Counted from the first letter of the stretch, positions 27,901 to 37,000 are shown. The stretch is DNA of 48,944 nt from Bacteroidota bacterium (GCA_021155905.1 JAJNBG010000040.1:1-48944); one strand, 5' to 3'. Notes: a model not told the origin generated them from the sequence alone. A program made the numbers and translations.

Positions 27901-28118
27901 CCGGAACTGATTTCCTTTAAAGCTTTAATAATTCGCCACTTCATTTCCGAAGCAGCCTTATTGGTAAACGTAACGGCTAAAATTCCCTTATAAGCTTTGG
28001 ATAAATTATGCTTATCGGCCAGGGAAAGCTTTAAATATTCTTTCACCAGCGTAAACGTTTTTCCGCTTCCTGCCGATGATTTATAAACGATAAAATTATT
28101 CTGAATAACTAAAGACAT
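24951..28118 (-). CDS. UvrD/AddA-like helicase with C-terminal PD-(D/E)XK nuclease
   Basis: 1055 residues. Superfamily 1A helicase motifs appear in order: Walker A SSAGSGKTFTL (about residues 14-24), motif II LLDEFQDTSNMQW, motif III GDGKQSIYRWR, motif V MTIHASKGLEFPVV and motif VI LYVDFTRAVDRLH. The C-terminal nuclease domain shows the GILVHYIL helix, RPDRVVI and the catalytic VIDYKTGK followed by QMQDYEYAL. This is the AddA/RecB arrangement used to resect double-strand breaks before RecA loading. An AddB-type partner is commonly encoded nearby but none is in this window. ATG start at 28118. A CGAAGGTA (minus: TACCTTCG) near-box sits 6 nt upstream. Monocistronic as far as seen. Confidence 0.9.
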   Translation of the reverse strand: MSLVIQNNFIVYKSSAGSGKTFTLVKEYLKLSLADKHNLSKAYKGILAVTFTNKAASEMKWRIIKALKEISSGSNAMISQLIAAELIISESELKKRAEIVLTDILHNYSDFSIGTIDSFTHRIIRTFALDLKLPINFQIETDSDTVFKKVISTLINNLGKDKLITDYLVQFSLAQIEDNKNWDPEQTLVEFIKEINKEGVSDLVNQLSVFNISDFERIKQQLKSVTKAHESFLKTQGEKALQQINEKQLTANAFASGGSGIYNFFVKLAGLKETSEDALFGANVNKTLNDDKWHGGKASAEEKAAVDSIKRELAQIAGDVLNYLRENEQRYNAFSLIYKNIYAMGLVNELAKLTNEYKNDENVLFISEFNERISEVVNNEPTPFIFERLGDRYKHFLLDEFQDTSNMQWQNMLPLIDNSLGNGNLNLIVGDGKQSIYRWRNADVEQFVNLPYVSSFNKNELLAEREDSLIRNFDERVLNKNYRSESTIVKFNNALFEFLATTVLNDDFKKIYHNQKQEHKADEFGYVSIDFPEPGEEDADTVNTQLILNYIHKAIEDGYSYNDVCIIIRQNRHGSTVANYLIENGVPVVSADSLLLNNAKEITIILSFLKYISNQKDLASASVVIQYISDQNFCSEEQYVIFLRELNSSKTKTLFDILKECGLKVDILKLTATNLFDGCLEIIRTLNLNEKNPQYIRFFLDEVLGFLQGNTSNTSLFLDWWERRSDKASVIIPGGINAVNIMTIHASKGLEFPVVITPYLAWDIEKTQSIWVDLKEEQIELPVALINTTKAADDTVFKPLAEKERQQQALDSLNMLYVDFTRAVDRLHIISPKLKKKSVKNCHTWLTIFAETQEQYDPANSLLKYGALTKKSPDAHGKPGLEQLKITGLSFNQNPDVIQIKGASAYETNEEVTKAREYGILVHYILSKINTSEDIESVILEAVQAGDLSETESAGMQSEIRALLSISSISAYFERGVEIKNEMEILTSTGEILRPDRVVISGKEAVVIDYKTGKKNAQKYHAQMQDYEYALLQLGYSAVKKLLLYIQEQEVEHIK

Positions 28119-28205
28119 GCCATCCGAAGGTAACTATTCTAAAATTAAAAGCAATTCTTAAAACAGGATTTTGTTTATTTGTAACTTAATCTCAAAATAG
28201 AATTA

Positions 28206-28213
28206 TAATCTTG
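28206..28213 (+). promoter_or_regulatory. -7-like box (TAATCTTG) 4 nt before a start codon
   Basis: One mismatch to TAnnTTTG, placed exactly 4 nt before the ATG at 28218, the same spacing as at prmA, pth and the NUDIX gene. TTTG at 28178-28181 is 24 bp away, longer than ideal. Confidence 0.35.
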
Positions 28214-28217
28214 CACC

Positions 28218-28667
28218 ATGAAATATAAAGCCCTCCTCATACTTATATCTGTTTTTCTTTTTTCGTGCAAGCAACTCGAAGAATTAAATGTTTCGAATGT
28301 GGAAAGCTTTAATATGACAAAAATAACAAGGGAAAACCTGGAAGGTGAAATTGGGATTAAAATAAACAATCCTAATAAAATGGGATTTTCGATTTATCCT
28401 TCTGAATTTGCAATCAATTTTAGCGGAATGAATTTAGGAAACGCTAGATTATATAAAAAAGTGCGCATTGCCGGAAACTCGGAAAAGGTCTACATTTTTA
28501 AATTAAACTCTGACTTGAGTGCCCTGAATCCGATGGATTTACTAAAACTATTTGGTTCGGAAAAATCAGGTAACATTGAAGTAAAAGGTAATCTGAAAGT
28601 TGGAAAATTTCTGATGAGACGTAAAATTCCAATAAGTTACATCGATAAAGTGAAATTATTTAAGTAA
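28218..28667 (+). CDS. LEA type 2-like lipoprotein
   Basis: 149 residues. The signal peptide ends in a lipobox LFSC (Cys17). The mature region (about 30-145) has the LEA type 2 (LEA14) pattern: a strand followed by IGIKINNPNKMGFSIYPSEFAINFSGMNL with the conserved N-P pair, then alternating strands to the C-terminus (IEVKGNLKVGKF). Such small beta domains occur in many Bacteroidetes lipoproteins. A role is not established. Divergent from the helicase-nuclease gene and 52 nt upstream of the original sigma-factor start. Confidence 0.7.
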   Translation: MKYKALLILISVFLFSCKQLEELNVSNVESFNMTKITRENLEGEIGIKINNPNKMGFSIYPSEFAINFSGMNLGNARLYKKVRIAGNSEKVYIFKLNSDLSALNPMDLLKLFGSEKSGNIEVKGNLKVGKFLMRRKIPISYIDKVKLFK

Positions 28668-28719
28668 AACGTAACCATTTGTTCATTATTTGTGTATAAA
28701 TTAGCCAGAAACCTAATTT

Positions 28720-29324
28720 ATGTCCCAAGCTGAACTCATATCGGCATGTATCAAAAACGATCGGCATGTATCAAAAACGACAAAACTGCTAGAAAACAGT
28801 TTTTTGATACTTACGTTGGAAAACTCTCTTACATTTCATTAAGGTATTCCAAAAACGCATCCCAGTCTGAGCAGGTTCTATTAAATGGTTTTTCACACAT
28901 ATTTTCAAAATTACCACAATTCAAAGCACAAAATATACTGACCCTCGATGAATTTATTAAAAATGAATTCATCACTTTTGCAGTGACCTACCTTAAAGGT
29001 ATCCGCAATGAATATTACGTTGCCAGTACGGTAAAAGCGGTTGAATATAAAGAAACTTCTTACGATCTGTTTTTAGACAGTAAATTCATTGATCTCAAGA
29101 ATATAAACCATGACGTTTTATTAAAATCCATACAGGCCCTGGTGCCTTCGCAACGATTGGTATTCAATTTACATGTAATCGACAATTATACTCTTGCCCA
29201 GGCATCCGAATTATTAGACACCAGCGAACAAAGTATTAAATCTAATTTAGAGAAAGCTCGGTTTAATTTGCAAAAAACTATTGAACGGAATTTAAAATTA
29301 AGCAATGATGAGCAGCCAGTTTAG
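28720..29324 (+). pseudogene. sigma-70 family (ECF-like) factor gene with frame-shifting 20-bp duplication near its start
   Basis: From ATG 28720 the frame begins MSQAELISACIKND, an ordinary sigma-factor N-terminus, but a 20-bp tandem duplication (28741-28780) shifts it and it stops after about 41 codons. Deleting one copy restores a continuous frame to 29324. As sequenced, an ATG inside the first copy (28746) opens the correct frame and gives 192 residues beginning MYQKRSACIKND, so the gene may still be expressed with a changed N-terminus. The C-terminal sigma region 4 is clear: LVPSQRLVFNLHVIDNYTLAQASELLDTS with a helix-turn-helix. Region 2 (about 10-90) is divergent. The next gene overlaps by 20 nt and encodes a membrane partner. 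Confidence 0.7.
28741..28780 (+). repeat. perfect 20-bp tandem duplication
   Basis: TCGGCATGTATCAAAAACGA occurs twice in a row with no mismatch. Since 20 is not a multiple of three, it changes the reading frame of the sigma-factor gene. Confidence 0.95.
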
Positions 29325-29970
29325 TTACGAATTAGATGAACGTCAGATCAGAATTATGATGCAGGATGCAGAACTGGAAGGTAATGACGCATTATGGAGT
29401 AAATTTGAGAGTTTGACGGGTACTGATACAAAATCATCTGTATCCATTGGTCAACTGGTTCCTTCTTTTAATCTTAGCATTAGCCGTTCTATTGTAGTAC
29501 CGGTACTATTTGTCGCCCTAATCGGAGGTTTATCGGCCATGTTATTTAGCTTTGTTGATTTCAAGAAAAAAGAATCGATTGACAAAGAAACTCCTTTGGT
29601 AGCGAACCCTGATAATTTTGAAAAACAGGAAGTAATTGTCGAAAAAACTGAAAAGCCTAAAGAGAACAAAGTGATTCCTGTCGTAAAAGACTCTGCTTTG
29701 AACACGGAGACTTCCGCGGCAATTGTAACGACCTCACCAGCGGTTATATCAATACCTGAAGTAAAAAAAGAAGAGCCTGTTAAAACCACAGAAGAAAAGC
29801 CTAAAGAAGTCGCGGTTTCAACTATTGAACCTAAAAAAGAAACTCCGATCAGGACTGAAAAAAAGAAAAGAACCAGAAAAGTAAGATCTGAGATACTTCC
29901 CACCATTAATGCCACAACAACTACCAATTTGAATGAAGGTGCAACCGAACCGGAATTAGATTTGAAGTAG
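29305..29970 (+). CDS. single-pass membrane protein, likely partner (anti-sigma-like) of the sigma factor
   Basis: 221 residues. A cytoplasmic N-terminal region (1-65, beginning MMSSQFSYELDERQIRIMM) is followed by one membrane helix (about 66-88, VPVLFVALIGGLSAMLFSF) and a long extracytoplasmic tail rich in Lys, Glu, Pro, Thr and Val that is probably disordered. The start overlaps the end of the sigma-factor gene by 20 nt, the usual arrangement for a sigma/anti-sigma pair. No zinc-binding anti-sigma motif (HxxxCxxC) is present, so the anti-sigma role is inference from layout and topology. A tandem ATG at 29308 is the other possible start. Confidence 0.6.
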   Translation: MMSSQFSYELDERQIRIMMQDAELEGNDALWSKFESLTGTDTKSSVSIGQLVPSFNLSISRSIVVPVLFVALIGGLSAMLFSFVDFKKKESIDKETPLVANPDNFEKQEVIVEKTEKPKENKVIPVVKDSALNTETSAAIVTTSPAVISIPEVKKEEPVKTTEEKPKEVAVSTIEPKKETPIRTEKKKRTRKVRSEILPTINATTTTNLNEGATEPELDLK

Positions 29971-29973
29971 TAA

Positions 29974-30432
29974 CTATTTTAGGTTATTGTAAAGCATGTC
30001 CCCAATCCGTTTATCGATGATAAACGTAAAATCGTTTTCCGAAATTTTATCGAGGTTGATCCAACGCAAAGACTGTCCACCTTCTTTTTTTTTCTCAAAA
30101 TCAAACGGTTTTTTAGAGATCTTAAAGCTTGTTTGTTTGGGATCGAAATGCTCTTTCGTTTTAACCAAATAGTAAATACTAATCACCTGGTTATTGACAC
30201 TAAATGCAGAATTCACAAAAAAATCAGTCGTGTAAAAATGAGAAATTACCTCAATATCCAGGGCCAATTCCTCTTTAAACTCCCGGATTACACAATCAAT
30301 CGTACCCTCTCCAAACTCAAGGCCTCCTCCCGGAAATTTTGTGACGTTCATCCCCTTTATGTGCTCATCTGAAACCAATACTTTATCTTCATGTATTAAA
30401 ATTCCATAGACGCGAACGTTAAAATTCCTCAT
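29974..30432 (-). CDS. NUDIX hydrolase
   Basis: 152 residues. The Nudix box is GGLEFGEGTIDCVIREFKEE, matching G-x5-E-x7-RE-x-x-EE, with the metal-binding glutamates intact. Members hydrolyse a nucleoside diphosphate linked to another moiety; the substrate (damaged nucleotide, NDP-sugar, coenzyme) cannot be told. It ends 3 nt from the convergent membrane-protein gene. ATG at 30432. TAAATTTA (30437-30444), one mismatch from the -7 consensus, lies 4 nt upstream, so the mRNA may be leaderless. Confidence 0.88.
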   Translation of the reverse strand: MRNFNVRVYGILIHEDKVLVSDEHIKGMNVTKFPGGGLEFGEGTIDCVIREFKEELALDIEVISHFYTTDFFVNSAFSVNNQVISIYYLVKTKEHFDPKQTSFKISKKPFDFEKKKEGGQSLRWINLDKISENDFTFIIDKRIGDMLYNNLK

Positions 30433-30478
30433 GGCTTAAATTTACAGCAATAAATTGAAAGATGCCAAGAAAGCCTGA

Positions 30479-31555
30479 TTATTTAGTGGCCTTATTAAAA
30501 TAATTGAGGTTAGTCGTAATCCCAATCGTATGCGAATTGCCGGTTAAAGCGTATTTAGAAAAAGCATAATCCAAATGGAATTTAGAGATTTTAAACCCAA
30601 AGCCGAGAGACAAACCATTTGCTTTTTTCACATCCGGTAAAGCCATTTCTTTTCCTTTTCGGAAATTATAAGCGATTCGGAGCATAAAGTTTTTACCTAA
30701 AATTACTTCTGTTCCAATTGTTAAATGTCTTCCAAATTTGTCAAGTCCCGTTTTAACTTTTTCGTTACGTTTTTGTTTTGCGGTTTTCACAATCGGCTTA
30801 TTCGTAAAAGGATCGATATCACTGGATTGGTCCTGGGGATTTACATACGTAAGATCCCATTTCAATAACTGATCATATTGAAGAATAACTCTGAAAGGCG
30901 CTTTCGGAATTCTTTTACTGAATCCAATTTGAACATCAGTTGGCAATTTTTCCTTTTCGCTTGTATAATAGTAGTGATCCCAAACCCGGCCATAGTTCCT
31001 AGCCAGTAATGAAACCGTGAATTGCTTTTTATTATGATAAGTTAATCCAACATCAATGGCGCTCCCAAAGGAGTCATACACTTCATAATGAGAATAAATG
31101 GTTTTTAAAGCCACGCCCAAAGAAAGAGTACTGTCTTTATCGATGGTTTTAGCGAAAGACAAATTCAATGAATAATCGGCGGCCCTAAACGTGCCTGTCT
31201 CTTCATCGTATTCATCCCGACCATCAAACTTTCCATAATTAAAGTATTGCAAGCCTGCCGCAAAGGTTCCATACTTATTTAACTGACGGGCATATAAAAA
31301 ATTACCATAATTTAAATCCGCCACATAATTAACATAGTTAAATGCCAGTTGTTTATCGCAGGCCGGATTCAATAAAGCGGGATTGCTATAACCAAGATTG
31401 ACATCTTTATCCCAAATGGCCATCGTAGCGCCACCTAGTGCATTTGACCGTGCCGGAACCGGCAGTTCCAGAAAGCTGTATACTTTAGTCCCGCCCAACT
31501 GAGCAAAAACAGCAGTATTGACAAGAATTAAAATATATGTAAAAGCTTTTTTCAA
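30479..31555 (-). CDS. porQ: type IX secretion system protein PorQ
   Basis: 358 residues. A signal peptide (KKAFTYILILVNTAVFAQ) is followed by the PorQ opening LGGTKVYSFLELPVPARSNALGGATMAIWD with NPALLNP, and a 14-strand-type barrel of aromatic-rich strands. In T9SS, PorQ is an outer-membrane barrel that works with PorU, PorV and PorZ in the attachment complex that removes cargo sorting domains and adds anionic lipopolysaccharide. It would serve the sorting-domain proteins at 4.3, 18.9 and 43.4 kb. The start is TTG at 31555; no in-frame ATG precedes the signal sequence. It follows the dioxygenase gene by 38 nt on the same strand. Confidence 0.88.
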   Translation of the reverse strand: MKKAFTYILILVNTAVFAQLGGTKVYSFLELPVPARSNALGGATMAIWDKDVNLGYSNPALLNPACDKQLAFNYVNYVADLNYGNFLYARQLNKYGTFAAGLQYFNYGKFDGRDEYDEETGTFRAADYSLNLSFAKTIDKDSTLSLGVALKTIYSHYEVYDSFGSAIDVGLTYHNKKQFTVSLLARNYGRVWDHYYYTSEKEKLPTDVQIGFSKRIPKAPFRVILQYDQLLKWDLTYVNPQDQSSDIDPFTNKPIVKTAKQKRNEKVKTGLDKFGRHLTIGTEVILGKNFMLRIAYNFRKGKEMALPDVKKANGLSLGFGFKISKFHLDYAFSKYALTGNSHTIGITTNLNYFNKATK

Positions 31556-31593
31556 TATGTTAGTAACGCTCTAAAACCCGGTTTATTGTGTAA

Positions 31594-32601
31594 TTACCTT
31601 CCTGCCCGGAAAACGTTGGTTTCAACCCAGCCTTTTCCCCAATCCTCGTGTTCCTGCTCTGTCCAGATTTCAGGGTAAAAAATTCGTTTCTGAAATCGTG
31701 GCGGTAAATATTTCTGCCAGTTGGTGCCTCCGGTAGCGGCAATGTCTTCCGTATTTTGTTGCAAATACCTCACCGCACTTTTATAATGCATCAAAGGCCA
31801 GTTGATGTTTACATTCACATCTAACTCCTTTAAAGCGTTAATCAATTTAGGGTTTTTCTGATCGGATTCTGACAAAGACTTATATTTAGCCCACATGTTC
31901 TTATCCTTGTATTCTTTAGCTAATGCAATAAATTCAGCGCCATACTTTTTTTCAAACTGGTTTAAAGTCAACGTCTTTTTACCGGTAGATAACTCAGTCG
32001 CCCCTTTGTTCCAATATATATTTTGAAACATTTCTTCCACACTTGGATTCTTTCCTGCCAAAGATGAGCGGACATCTTTATCCACTAAATTAAAAAAGTC
32101 TGTTGCGCAAATTTCGATTTTACGGTATTGTGCGCTTTGGAATCCACTTGCAGGTAAAAGGGCCATACGATAGCGAAGGAACTGTTCTTTTTCCATCCCA
32201 TCCACCATAATCTCAAAGGATTTGGTTAACGACTCAAAATAACGATTGATTCGTGTAATTCTCTCGGCAAAATAATTAGCATCCAGTTTATCTTTCCAGC
32301 CCAGATCATGTCCGTTTGGCAAAACATTTTTACCATTATGGCCAATTTGTTCCATCTCATGCAGAGCTAATTTAAAATACAGCTCCGTAATCTGATGATA
32401 CATAATAAAAATTTTCTCATCTGGAAAATCGGTTTTTGGATTTTGTAATGTCAATAAAGTATCGACCTGAATATAATCCCAATACGTTAGGTAATTTGAT
32501 AATAGCAGGCCGTCTAAATAACTATCGAGACTTTGGCCAACAAGGCTGAATTTTTCCTCAAGTTGATTAACTCTGTCAACTATTTCTTTCTTTAGTTCCA
32601 T
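31594..32601 (-). CDS. tryptophan 2,3-dioxygenase family protein
   Basis: 335 residues. Family signatures are FIMYHQITELYFKLALHEM near residues 66-83, with the substrate-pocket His69, and PLMHYKSAVRYL followed by TGGTNWQKYLPP, where the His in MHYKS aligns with the proximal haem ligand of tryptophan 2,3-dioxygenases. The enzyme opens the indole ring of tryptophan to N-formylkynurenine with a b-type haem. No other kynurenine-pathway gene is nearby. The protein is longer and more divergent than bacterial KynA such as that of Xanthomonas, so substrate specificity is uncertain. ATG at 32601; TATTTTTA lies 5 nt upstream. Confidence 0.82.
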   Translation of the reverse strand: MELKKEIVDRVNQLEEKFSLVGQSLDSYLDGLLLSNYLTYWDYIQVDTLLTLQNPKTDFPDEKIFIMYHQITELYFKLALHEMEQIGHNGKNVLPNGHDLGWKDKLDANYFAERITRINRYFESLTKSFEIMVDGMEKEQFLRYRMALLPASGFQSAQYRKIEICATDFFNLVDKDVRSSLAGKNPSVEEMFQNIYWNKGATELSTGKKTLTLNQFEKKYGAEFIALAKEYKDKNMWAKYKSLSESDQKNPKLINALKELDVNVNINWPLMHYKSAVRYLQQNTEDIAATGGTNWQKYLPPRFQKRIFYPEIWTEQEHEDWGKGWVETNVFRAGR

Positions 32602-32617
32602 AAGGCTAAAAATAGAA

Positions 32618-32647
32618 AAAGGATATTGATTTTACACAATATCCTTT
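32618..32647 (-). terminator. intrinsic terminator of the DUF3108 gene
   Basis: A perfect 11-bp stem (AAAGGATATTG at 32618-32628, CAATATCCTTT at 32637-32647) with an 8-nt loop, followed on the minus strand by T-rich sequence. It separates the DUF3108 gene from the dioxygenase gene and shows that they are separate units. Confidence 0.8.
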
Positions 32648-32668
32648 CAATTATTTATTGCCGGTTTC

Positions 32669-33517
32669 CTACTTTACCTCAGAAGTTGGGTTCGCAAGAT
32701 TCTTAACACTCACAATATCAAGCTTTACTGAACCAACTACCAATTTTGCCTGTGCTCTTAAAGGAATATGATTTTTGTCATCTGTTAACCAAACATTTAA
32801 ATCATCCTCACGTTTAAAGATTCTGCCCTTTTGAACGATTGGTCTGAACTTCACACAGTTAAAAGTACCTATAGCACAAGTGATTTTTTCTTTACCCACA
32901 TACCTGATCTTTAAAGGCCAGAGTTCTTTGTCTACAATACTATTAATAGTAAATACATCTCCTTCTTTCGCATTCGTTAAATCAAGGTTTCTGGCTGAAT
33001 AAAAAGCTGAAATCATGTCCTGTGTTCCAGAGGGAACGTCTACTTTCTCACCGCTTCCTACATCCACCTTATTAGTATAATGGTTAAACGTGTAATCCTG
33101 GTTTATTATATATCCTCCTTCATCACACCTACGGACAAACATCCATGGCAACATGGCATCTTTGTCTATAAATGTTTCATAACGGTCGCGCACTTTATAA
33201 AACCAATCAAACGTGCCTTTGGAATAACCGTTACCTACCACGTGATATACTTTTCGTCCAGCCACCTCAATTAAGTCAGGTTTCACTTCCATTACAATTT
33301 CCCCGGCATCCATCATTCCATAATGTATACGGAATGCCAGAATTTCACCTTCTTTAAAGGCTTCATTTGGTTTACTTGGAATATCTTTTTGAGGATGTTC
33401 AACCGTAATAACCTGATCCAGTTTTTCTTCGTTGGAAATATAGTAGCTCGCTGAACATAAAGCCACAGATGCCAGAACAGTAGATGCAAGAATTGCGATA
33501 TGTTTTATTTTTTTCAT
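32669..33517 (-). CDS. DUF3108 domain exported protein
   Basis: 282 residues. An N-terminal hydrophobic segment (residues 5-27) acts as a signal peptide or anchor. The DUF3108 region (about 50-270) contains GEILAFRIHYGMMDAGEIVMEV, NGYSKGTFDWFYKVRDRYETF and DMISAFYSAR, which are family hallmarks. The fold is predicted to be all-beta and periplasmic. The function of DUF3108 proteins is not established. ATG at 33517. Confidence 0.85.
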   Translation of the reverse strand: MKKIKHIAILASTVLASVALCSASYYISNEEKLDQVITVEHPQKDIPSKPNEAFKEGEILAFRIHYGMMDAGEIVMEVKPDLIEVAGRKVYHVVGNGYSKGTFDWFYKVRDRYETFIDKDAMLPWMFVRRCDEGGYIINQDYTFNHYTNKVDVGSGEKVDVPSGTQDMISAFYSARNLDLTNAKEGDVFTINSIVDKELWPLKIRYVGKEKITCAIGTFNCVKFRPIVQKGRIFKREDDLNVWLTDDKNHIPLRAQAKLVVGSVKLDIVSVKNLANPTSEVK

Positions 33518-33624
33518 TTTTATTTTGTTTTTGATTTATATTATTCAAATCTTATGCCATATAAAGTTACAAAAAATTCAGGCGTTTAATTGTTTAAAAA
33601 CCTTAAAATTGCCGTTAATCGCCC

Positions 33625-33632
33625 TATATTTG
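33625..33632 (+). promoter_or_regulatory. -7 box (TATATTTG) for the chagasin-like gene
   Basis: An exact TAnnTTTG match 27 nt before the ATG at 33660. No -33 TTTG at proper spacing was found. Confidence 0.45.
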
Positions 33633-33659
33633 GGGTTACTTAACATATATTAAAACAAA

Positions 33660-33998
33660 ATGAAACTATTTTCTTGCATATTTCTCCTTTTCTTTTTTCT
33701 GATCAGTTGTAATTATCAAAAAGCAGACAAAACGGCTCCATCTATAAACGATCTGGGAATCGGTGAAAATTTTCGTATTAATTTACCTGAGAATCATACA
33801 AGTGGTTACATGTGGCAAATTAACCCTCATTTCGACGATAAAATTCTGGATTATTATGGGTCCGTTTTTAGAGGTAATGAAGGCGGTGTTGATTTTAATT
33901 TCCGAACATTAAATAAAGGAAAAGATACTCTCAATTTTATTTTGATTAAATACCAGGATACCTCGGATGTGAAACAGTTTATAATTGAAGTAAAATAA
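33660..33998 (+). CDS. chagasin-like (I42) protease-inhibitor-fold lipoprotein
   Basis: 112 residues. A lipobox FLISC (Cys17) ends the signal peptide. The mature domain of about 90 residues matches the I42/chagasin layout: an N-terminal strand, the BC loop NHTSGYMW (45-52, compare NPTTGYxW), and the DE-loop region RGNEGGVDFNFRTLNKGKDT. The third inhibitory loop, usually RPW, is not recognisable (KYQDTSDV instead), so inhibition of cysteine proteases is doubtful. It probably faces the periplasm or cell surface. Convergent with tamB. Confidence 0.6.
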   Translation: MKLFSCIFLLFFFLISCNYQKADKTAPSINDLGIGENFRINLPENHTSGYMWQINPHFDDKILDYYGSVFRGNEGGVDFNFRTLNKGKDTLNFILIKYQDTSDVKQFIIEVK

Positions 33999-34033
33999 CC
34001 GCATTATCCCGCAAACAATAAAGGAAGTACTAG

Positions 34034-37000
34034 TTACTTTTTTTTATCCTTTCGCTTAAACTTTGCAAGATAACGTTTATACAGTTCATTCAAATTTTCG
34101 TATTCTTCCCTGTAAAATATGCCTACCCCTTGCGTAAACGGACCTCCGCTTGTTGCAGCTTCTGTATTATCATTACTCCGGTTAAAACCTTTCACCCTGT
34201 ATCTGCCCGATTCAGATAATTTATATTCAATAGTTACATCAACTAACGACGTGACCTGTGAATTATTATTTTTAGTTGCAGTTGTGCTGCTTTGGGTATT
34301 ATTATTTGCAACACCAAAATTTCCGTCGATGGATAACCGGTTGTTGAATAACTGTTTTGAAAGGGCAAGATCCAATTCATCACTGCTCAGAGTTCCACCT
34401 GGCCTATAATTCACGCCAATATCAATGTCCTTTGTTACCCCGTTTAACCAATTACTCATCTTATTACTCAACATTTCCGAACCTGTTGCAGCTGCGGCAC
34501 CCCCTGCGCTAATTCCCCCTGAACCGGCAACAGAAACAGGCGTAACAAAACTACGCAACAGCAATAACGAAAACACCTGTCTGTTTAATTCGTTTTCATC
34601 ACTCAAAATACTTCTAATCGCTGAACGGGTTGTTTCATCAATTGTTGGCAATTCAATTCCAAACGTGATATCCGGAGAGGTCAGTTTACCCTTCATAAAT
34701 AACTTACAATCAACAGGGAACCGTTTATTGTAGTTATTGATAGAATCATTTGGAAACAGTGGTTTAATTGAAGCCCTTTGTTTATAATTGGCTACAATGT
34801 CGATATTTGCTTTATAAACGTTTCCATTCCATTTAATAGAACTTCCTTTTTGAATTTCAAATTTTTTGGTCACAAAATCTTCCAGGGTAAACAGGTAGTC
34901 TCCCGTAGATAGCACATAATCGCCAAACATATCAAATTTACCTTTTGAATTGATTTTCATATTCAAATGGCCGTCGCCTCTTGCTTTAATAATATCCCCG
35001 GATTTTTCATCAAAAATCAACTGGACTTCAGCATCTCTCGTAGCTTCTAAATTAAAATCCAATGAGAAATTCGAGCTTGTTTTTTTTACCATTGGTCTGA
35101 TGGTATCCTTTGTTACAAAACGTATGAAATCATTACTGCCAATCTCTGCGGGCCCATCAAGAGGTATATAGAAATAAGTGCCTCCATTTGTTTTCATATT
35201 CAGTTCCATTTTGATATCGTCCAGGAAGCCATAAATACCTGCATTACCGGATGCGTATGCTGTTCCGTAATAGGTTGGATTATTAGCCGCCGTTGTATTT
35301 AACACCATCAATTTACTCGTATTGATATCAAAGTCAATACGCATGTCTTTAAAATTATTATGGAAAATATTACCATACACGCTTCCGGAATTACCCATTT
35401 TATCACGTATTTCTATGTTCTCAAAATTGATTTGTTTCGGCATGATGTCTACTTCGCCATTGACGCTGTATTGAACATTCAGAAAATCGACCACCATAAC
35501 ACATTTGAAAAATTTTAATTTTGCATTAATATCCGGTTTGTCTGGCGTTCCCGTTATCCTGCCTTGCCCGTTCAAAAATCCAACCTTAAATGTGAGGATG
35601 TCTTTCAAAAAAGGTTGCAGCAAGGATAAATCAAACGGTTCGGCTTTAAACGTGATATCCAGGTTTTCTTCTTTTTTCTTTGGGTAATAGAATCCATCGA
35701 AAATGATATTCTTCATCAGGTTCCCGTCAAAATCCTTCGCAAAAGCAGAATACCCATTAATGTTGACATATTCTTTCTCAGGATTATACTCACTCTTAAT
35801 CTGTCCGTACCCAATGAGCTTATTATTCATTTTCAGATCTGTAAACCCAATATCACTGGACACAAGTGTTTTACCAAAAGTCCCATAAATAGTGGTATTT
35901 CCGGTTAACGTACCACTGATTTTAACATCTGAGTTTTGTAAAAACGGGTTTAATTGCTCCAGTTTAAAATTCTGAATAAACACATCAACCTTATCATTAC
36001 TATTTTTCGACAACTTACCGTCTATAGTGATCAACTGGTTTTGGTTATAAAATGTCAGGGAATTAATTAGCACTGAAAAAGAAGTGTCAATAACAATCGG
36101 ATTCGCTTTCACAATTTGCCAAATGCTATCTTCAACTACATACTTGATCTGATCAAAAAGAACCGTGGCCCTGGCATTCTCAAAAATAGCTTTACCGCTT
36201 ATGACACCGGCATTATTAGGACTTAATAAATTATCCCAATTCACATTAAAATTAGTGACCTTGTCATCGGCTATGAACTCAACGCTTGGATTTTTAAAAG
36301 CAAAACTGTCCGACACATTAATTGCTTTGGCATTATAGGCAAATGAAACCCCCTTTGGGAGAGAATTAACACTTATATTATTATCCCTGAATTTAATTCC
36401 TGAATAATCAATAAGCGTACTATTGGTTTTTAGATACAGATAGTTGATAGAAGCATCAAAAGATCCTTCGATTAATGTATTCGGACTGATCATTAAATCT
36501 TTTACAAACAGCTCTTTTATGATGGTGAAATTTTTGATCTTGACAGAAACATCTGCTTTGTCGCTATAAATATATTTTGACTTAGACTGAACAAAGGTTG
36601 GAAAATATTCATTCAGGTATTGCTTAAATGCGTCCGGTAAAGTGCTCAGGTTGTATCGTCCACTTAATTGAACATTTGCAACACTGGAATTCAACTTAAT
36701 ATTCTTAACGGAAGTTGCCTGATCCAGTTCTAAGTTAAAACTGCTTAGAGTGTACACTTTATCTTTTGCAGTATAAATCGTATTGTCAAAATTTATTAAA
36801 CCGCTCAAATTATCAATGCTGTTGCCATTCAAATTGATCAATATCTGGGAAGATATTTTTCCGTTTAATTGCGGTGTAGAAAAGTGTGTTTTCTCAAGAT
36901 CGAAATTATTAATAGTGGAGATAAAATCCATCTTTGGAACTTTGTTGTTAAAATCCATAGTACCGTTAAAATCAAAATTGGCGTTTGTGTCTTTACTAAC

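Noticed and set aside
29451..29927. 158-codon minus-strand frame rich in Val, Ser and Phe
   Set aside because: Antisense of the Lys/Glu/Pro-rich tail of the sigma-factor partner; its composition follows from the sense codons.
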